Source: Bacteroidia bacterium (GTDB taxonomy: Bacteria; Bacteroidota; Bacteroidia; Bacteroidales; UBA932). From it: 64,000 nt of DNA. Location: the NCBI GenBank assembly GCA_030537315.1, contig JAUNNZ010000002.1, positions 1 through 64,000 on the forward strand. Direction: 5' to 3'. This document shows, in pieces, positions 60,015 to 64,000 of this stretch (position 1 is its first letter; each line of letters starts with the position of its first letter). Below the pieces are notes generated by a model, which saw only the letters and a list, made by a program, of their open reading frames with translations, made no database searches and was not told where the DNA came from. The translations under genes were made by a program, and so were the position numbers.

Positions 60015-63000
60015 TTATTTCTTGAGAGCTTTTTTCTTTGCAGCAGCCATGGTTGAATCGTACATAATCGGAGTACCGATCATGATGGATGCATAGGTAC
60101 CGATGATGACACCGAGGCAGAGAGCCACTGAAAGACCTCTGATCGACTCACCGCCGAAGATAGCGATTGTGAGCATAGGGAGGAGAGTTGAAACGGAGGT
60201 GTTGACGGTACGTGTCAAAGTCTGGTTGAGTGACTTGTTGACAGTCTCCTTGAAGTCTTCGTTCGGGTGCAGGCCGAGATTCTCACGGATACGGTCGAAG
60301 ATAACCACGTTATCGTTGATTGCGTAACCGATGATTGTCAGGATAGCCGCGATGAAGGTCTGGTCAACGTCGAGGTTGAACGGAAGGATACCGCTGAACA
60401 AAGAGAAGAATCCGATGATGATGATAGCTGTGTGGGCAAGTGAAACGACGCCGCCGAGACCCCAGTTCCAGCCCTTGAACCGCATTGCGATGTAACCGAA
60501 GATTACGATGAGTGCGAGGATGATGGAGATGAGGGCGTTGCGCTTGATGTCATTTGCGATTGAAGCGCCCACCTTGTCGGATGATATGATACCGTTAGGG
60601 TTGTCAAGCGTTGAAGTGAAGTCTGAGAGGGAGAGTTCCTCTGAGAAGAGGCCCTTCAATGATTCGTAGAGCATTCCTTCGATCTCAGCGTCAACGGTTG
60701 AGGCTTCGTCCTTGTATTTGTATGAAGTGGTGATCTTCATCTGGCTGTCGCCACCGAACTGCTTGACCTCGACAGAAGACTCAGGGTCTGCTGCATTGAA
60801 CACCTTCTCGGCTGCTGCGCGCACGCTCTCGGCTGTGACTGGCTGGTCGAAGCGGACAACGTATGTGCGGCCACCGGTGAAGTCAACACCATAGGTGAAT
60901 CCCTTGAAGCACATTGAAGCGATCGCGATGACGATGAGGGCACCGGAGATGATGTATGAGTACTTGCGTCCGCCAAGGAAGTTGACGTTGGTGTTCTTGA
61001 GGAAGTTCCTTGAGAAGTTGTTCTCGAAGGTGATGTTCTTGCCCTTCTTCACGCGGTCCTCGAAGATGAGGCGGGTGATGAAGATAGAGGTGAGGACTGA
61101 GGTGATGATACCGATGATGAGGGTGGTTGCGAAGCCCTTGATAGGACCGGTACCGAAGAAGAAGAGTACGAGACCGGTGAGGAGGGTGGTTACCTGACCG
61201 TCGATGATTGCGCTGTAAGCGTTGTTGTAACCGTCGTGGATAGCCTTGCTGAGACCCTTGCCTGCCTTGAGCTCTTCCTTGATGCGCTCGTAGATGATGA
61301 CGTTTGCGTCAACCGCCATACCCAGGGTCAATACCAGACCGGCGATACCAGGCAGGGTGAGGACTGCTCCGAATGCCGCGAGGGTGCCGAAGAGGAGTAC
61401 GACGTTGGAAAGAAGAGCGACATCAGCCGCGACACCTGCACCCATATAGAAGAGAACCATATAGATGAGGACGCAGACGAATGCGATGATGAACGAAATG
61501 AGACCGGCGCGGATGGACTCGGAACCGAGTGAAGGACCTACGACCTGCTCCTGAACGATGGTTGCAGGTGCAGGGAGCTTACCTGACTTGAGGACGTTGG
61601 TAAGGTCGGTTGCCTCTTCGATGTCGAAGTTGCCGGTGATAGAAGAAGAACCGCCGGTGATCTCTGAAAGCACGTTAGGATAAGAATATACGGTGCCGTC
61701 GAGAACGATTGCGATCTGCTTGCCGATGTTCTCCTTGGTGAGGCGTGCCCATGTGTTGGCGCCTTCGGCGTTCATTGACATTGAAACGCTTGGCTCACCG
61801 CCCTTGCGGTTGTCATACTCGACGCGGGCGTCGGTGACGCAACCGCCGTCAAGAGGAGCCTTGCCGTCGCGGCTGCTGGCCTTGATGGCAACGAGTTCAT
61901 AGATATTGTCGCCAACTACATATTCTGAAGGCTTGACGCTCCACATCGGGCGGAACTCTGCCGGGAAGAGGCTTGCAACCTGATCCATACGGAGATATTT
62001 GTTGACGAGGGCGGTATCGGCGGCTGCAGCGTAACCGATGCAGGCGGTACCGCGGTTCTGGTTAGGCGAGAAGATGCCGAAGAGAGGGTTGGCCTTCTTG
62101 TAAGCATCGAGGCTTTCATCGCTGTTGTCCTGGGCCTTGATTTCCTGCGCTACGAGGTCTTCCTCTGCAGAAGCTTCTTCAGCGGCTGCTACCTCCTCTG
62201 TACCGGCGGCGTTGAGCTCTGCGAGCACGCTGTTGGCCTCGATGAGGTATGGAAGGATCTCAGTGCAGTCATAGGTTGTCCAGAACTCGAGGGATGCGGT
62301 ACCCTGGAGGAGTTTGCGGACACGCTCCGGCTCCTTTACACCCGGGAGTTCGACAAGGATGCGTCCGGTGTTGCCGAGCTTCTGGATAGAAGGCTGGGTT
62401 ACGCCGAAACGGTCGATACGGTTGCGGAGAACGTTGAATGAGTTTGCGACTGCGCTCTCAGCCTCCTCCTTGATGATGGAGATGACCTGGTCGTCGGTGG
62501 ACTCAGGCTTGATGCGGTCGCGCATCTCGTAGGTACCGAACACCTGTGCGAGACGCTGGCCACCTGAAACCTCCTTCCACGCGTCGGCGAAGAGGGTGAT
62601 GAGGTCTGACTGTGAATTGACGCTGCGCTCCTTTGCGAGAGCGAGAGCCTGCTTGAACTCAGGAGTCTGGTTATTGCCTGCGAGAGCTTTTACAAGGTCC
62701 TCGAGCTGCACCTGGAGCATAACGTTCATACCGCCCTTGAGGTCAAGACCGAGGTTGATTTCCTTGCTCTGGACATCTTTGAATGTCTGTCCGAAATAGA
62801 TCTTCTCTGAAGCGATAGAATCTGTGTAGCGACGGGTTTCGTTCTTCTTGAGTGAGTCAAGGAAGAAAGCGCGGTCCACTTCCGGAACATTTGCGAATGT
62901 GGCTGTCTGCTGAATCTGCTCAGCGATCTTTTCTGCACGCTCCTCGGCCTTCTTGTTCTGGATGGCGGTCACTGCAGTGAATGACAGCTGCCAGAAGCAG

Positions 63001-63050
63001 GCGATGAGAAGCAAAATTGCCACAAGTCTGATAGCACCTTTACTTTGCAT
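60015..63050 (-). CDS. secDF: Protein translocase subunit SecDF (fusion)
   Basis: An inner-membrane proton-driven motor that pulls exported proteins from SecYEG. SecD and SecF are fused into one 1011-residue chain, as usual in Bacteroidetes. SecD half: TM1 (~8–28), the DLKGGMNVMLQV motif, a large periplasmic P1 domain with a Glu/Ala-rich insertion (~280–305), and TM2–6 with the LGMAVDANVIIYERIKEE signature (~570–590). SecF half: TM1 at ~680, the GVDFTGGRTYVVRF motif, and TM2–6 with IGYAINDNVVIFDRIRENL. It has its own -7 element and terminator. The partial malQ gene lies upstream on the same strand. Confidence 0.97.
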   Translation of the reverse strand: MQSKGAIRLVAILLLIACFWQLSFTAVTAIQNKKAEERAEKIAEQIQQTATFANVPEVDRAFFLDSLKKNETRRYTDSIASEKIYFGQTFKDVQSKEINLGLDLKGGMNVMLQVQLEDLVKALAGNNQTPEFKQALALAKERSVNSQSDLITLFADAWKEVSGGQRLAQVFGTYEMRDRIKPESTDDQVISIIKEEAESAVANSFNVLRNRIDRFGVTQPSIQKLGNTGRILVELPGVKEPERVRKLLQGTASLEFWTTYDCTEILPYLIEANSVLAELNAAGTEEVAAAEEASAEEDLVAQEIKAQDNSDESLDAYKKANPLFGIFSPNQNRGTACIGYAAAADTALVNKYLRMDQVASLFPAEFRPMWSVKPSEYVVGDNIYELVAIKASSRDGKAPLDGGCVTDARVEYDNRKGGEPSVSMSMNAEGANTWARLTKENIGKQIAIVLDGTVYSYPNVLSEITGGSSSITGNFDIEEATDLTNVLKSGKLPAPATIVQEQVVGPSLGSESIRAGLISFIIAFVCVLIYMVLFYMGAGVAADVALLSNVVLLFGTLAAFGAVLTLPGIAGLVLTLGMAVDANVIIYERIKEELKAGKGLSKAIHDGYNNAYSAIIDGQVTTLLTGLVLFFFGTGPIKGFATTLIIGIITSVLTSIFITRLIFEDRVKKGKNITFENNFSRNFLKNTNVNFLGGRKYSYIISGALIVIAIASMCFKGFTYGVDFTGGRTYVVRFDQPVTAESVRAAAEKVFNAADPESSVEVKQFGGDSQMKITTSYKYKDEASTVDAEIEGMLYESLKGLFSEELSLSDFTSTLDNPNGIISSDKVGASIANDIKRNALISIILALIVIFGYIAMRFKGWNWGLGGVVSLAHTAIIIIGFFSLFSGILPFNLDVDQTFIAAILTIIGYAINDNVVIFDRIRENLGLHPNEDFKETVNKSLNQTLTRTVNTSVSTLLPMLTIAIFGGESIRGLSVALCLGVIIGTYASIMIGTPIMYDSTMAAAKKKALKK

Positions 63051-63087
63051 AATTATGGTTTTTAAAAATTATTTCCAAAATAGTGCG

Positions 63088-63095
63088 CAAAGTTA
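63088..63095 (-). promoter_or_regulatory. -7 promoter element for secDF
   Basis: TAACTTTG on the minus strand, a full TAnnTTTG match 37 bases before the secDF start, in the 94-base gap after malQ. Confidence 0.6.
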
Positions 63096-63144
63096 GTATT
63101 TTTCTTAAAAGAAAGAAACTTTAAGCCTTGTTTTTGACTATCAG

Positions 63145-64000
63145 TTACCTTGAAGACTCACGAAGCAGCCCTATGATTATGTCCCTGAGCTCGGTGTGAC
63201 CGGCAAGTTCGTTCAGGTCAAAATGTACGCGATAACGCCAATGATGGTGAGAATCAGCAGGTTGATTGATCCTTTCCAGATCCCTTTCAGGCCTGCGCAG
63301 GCCCGCGTCCATAGCTATCCAGTCCTGAAGCGGGAAGATGGCAAGCATCGAAGGGGAAACAAGGAAATCCTGCAGCATCCTGCGCACTTCCCACGGCTCG
63401 GGATCGTTCTCGCACTGCATCCTGAGGGTTTCCATGTCGTGGCTTGAAGTGGCGCATACGCTCAGGTATTTCCACTCGCCCTCCTGTTCCATCCCGCGCA
63501 TCTTGAGAGAGAGTATTTTCCAATGGTCCATCACGCCCGGAACGCAGTCGGGAACCATTCCCAGATCCTCTCCGCAGGCGAGCATTCCGGTGGCGTCAAG
63601 CAGTTCCGGAAGTTTCCTCTCCGCATTCCTCCGCCAGAACTCATCGTGACGATGGTAGAAGAAATCATTGTACAGCGCACCGAAACGCTCCTGCTGCCAT
63701 TGCGGCAGGTTCTGAGAAGCCGGCGTGATAAGAGGCTGGTACATTCCCGGATGGCGCGGATCCTCGTGGAAGAGGCCCTCGCGCGGCAGCTGCATATTGT
63801 ATATCTCCTCCGCACTGTAAGGCAGTGCCGGGTTGAAATGACCCATCAGGCCGCTCGTGTATTCGGCAGGGATCTCCCAGATGCGGAAGAAACCAAGTAT
63901 GTGGTCGATGCGGAATGCATCGAAGAACTGGCTCATCTTGCGCAGGCGTGACTTCCACCAGGCGAAGTCGTCCTTTGCCATCTCCTCCCAGTTATAAGTC
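63145..64000 (-). CDS. malQ: 4-alpha-glucanotransferase (amylomaltase), C-terminal part
   Basis: Transfers alpha-1,4-glucan segments between maltodextrins. Only the last ~285 codons are in the window; the frame stays open past the in-frame Met at 63981 (the codons before it read TYNWEEMAKDDF), so the start lies beyond base 64000. GH77 landmarks: the nucleophile Asp in FDAFRIDHILGFFRIWEIP, the acid/base Glu in ACGEDLGMVP and the stabilising Asp in SSHDMETLR. In Bacteroidetes this enzyme often carries starch-binding domains at the N-terminus, which would be outside the window. Confidence 0.93.
   Translation of the reverse strand, partial: TYNWEEMAKDDFAWWKSRLRKMSQFFDAFRIDHILGFFRIWEIPAEYTSGLMGHFNPALPYSAEEIYNMQLPREGLFHEDPRHPGMYQPLITPASQNLPQWQQERFGALYNDFFYHRHDEFWRRNAERKLPELLDATGMLACGEDLGMVPDCVPGVMDHWKILSLKMRGMEQEGEWKYLSVCATSSHDMETLRMQCENDPEPWEVRRMLQDFLVSPSMLAIFPLQDWIAMDAGLRRPERDLERINQPADSHHHWRYRVHFDLNELAGHTELRDIIIGLLRESSR

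Overview
This is a 64 kb stretch of a Bacteroidota chromosome, most likely from a gut or rumen Bacteroidales. The evidence is the fused SecDF, a Bacteroidetes-type TonB, lipoproteins with short lipoboxes, a fimbrillin-like lipoprotein, the coaX–OMP–TPR–lptC–ppiD cluster, and many promoters with the Bacteroidetes -7 element TAnnTTTG. Genes are densely packed; apart from the partial gene at the right edge and a probably shortened lipoprotein at the left edge, everything looks intact. No gap longer than 300 bases lacks a gene, and I saw no tRNA, rRNA, CRISPR array or insertion sequence.

Layout. 0–2.1 kb: a probably truncated fimbrillin-like lipoprotein, a 49-codon gene just upstream of it, and a GNAT acetyltransferase. 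2.1–9.2 kb: a tightly coupled minus-strand operon (GH3 glycosidase, GT4 glycosyltransferase, YfhO membrane protein, rsmA). 9.3–16.6 kb: mutS facing a minus-strand run (DUF5106-like thioredoxin lipoprotein, galM, thyA, folA, sodium symporter). 16.7–19.6 kb: a large envelope protein with an HExxH metallopeptidase-like domain. 19.6–25.9 kb: a glucuronoxylan/glucuronate locus in two convergent operons (GPH symporter, GH43, GH67; and uxuA plus an SDR mannonate oxidoreductase). 25.9–29.8 kb: CpXC protein, galK, a secreted EEP phosphatase/nuclease, ychF. 29.9–36 kb: the envelope cluster coaX, FadL-like porin, TPR protein, lptC, ppiD. 36–50.7 kb: housekeeping genes mfd, ruvB, sdhAB, hflX, tonB, ybeY, mnmG, ruvA, sufSE, a MIP18/SufT-like gene and folK. 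50.7–64 kb: a degenerate ThiL homologue, glyS, a Gfo/Idh oxidoreductase, a GH2 beta-glucuronidase-like enzyme, dnaE, secDF and part of malQ.

The most interesting non-coding signals are (i) a roughly 250-base AT-rich gap between the divergent genes mfd and ruvB with a cluster of TTATCAACA DnaA-box-like 9-mers, a candidate replication origin, and (ii) two near-perfect parS palindromes at the end of mnmG, about 8 kb away. Together they suggest that the window spans the chromosome's origin-proximal segregation region. Among proteins, the ThiL homologue that has lost all the family's metal/nucleotide-binding aspartate motifs and the HExxH/propeller/barrel-like envelope protein stand out.

Carbon flow: GH67, GH43, GH3 and GH2 enzymes would release (methyl)glucuronate, xylose/arabinose and other sugars outside the cytoplasm. 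The GPH symporter would import products, and the SDR and UxuA would take fructuronate via mannonate to 2-keto-3-deoxygluconate. uxaC, KDG kinase and KDPG aldolase are not in this window.
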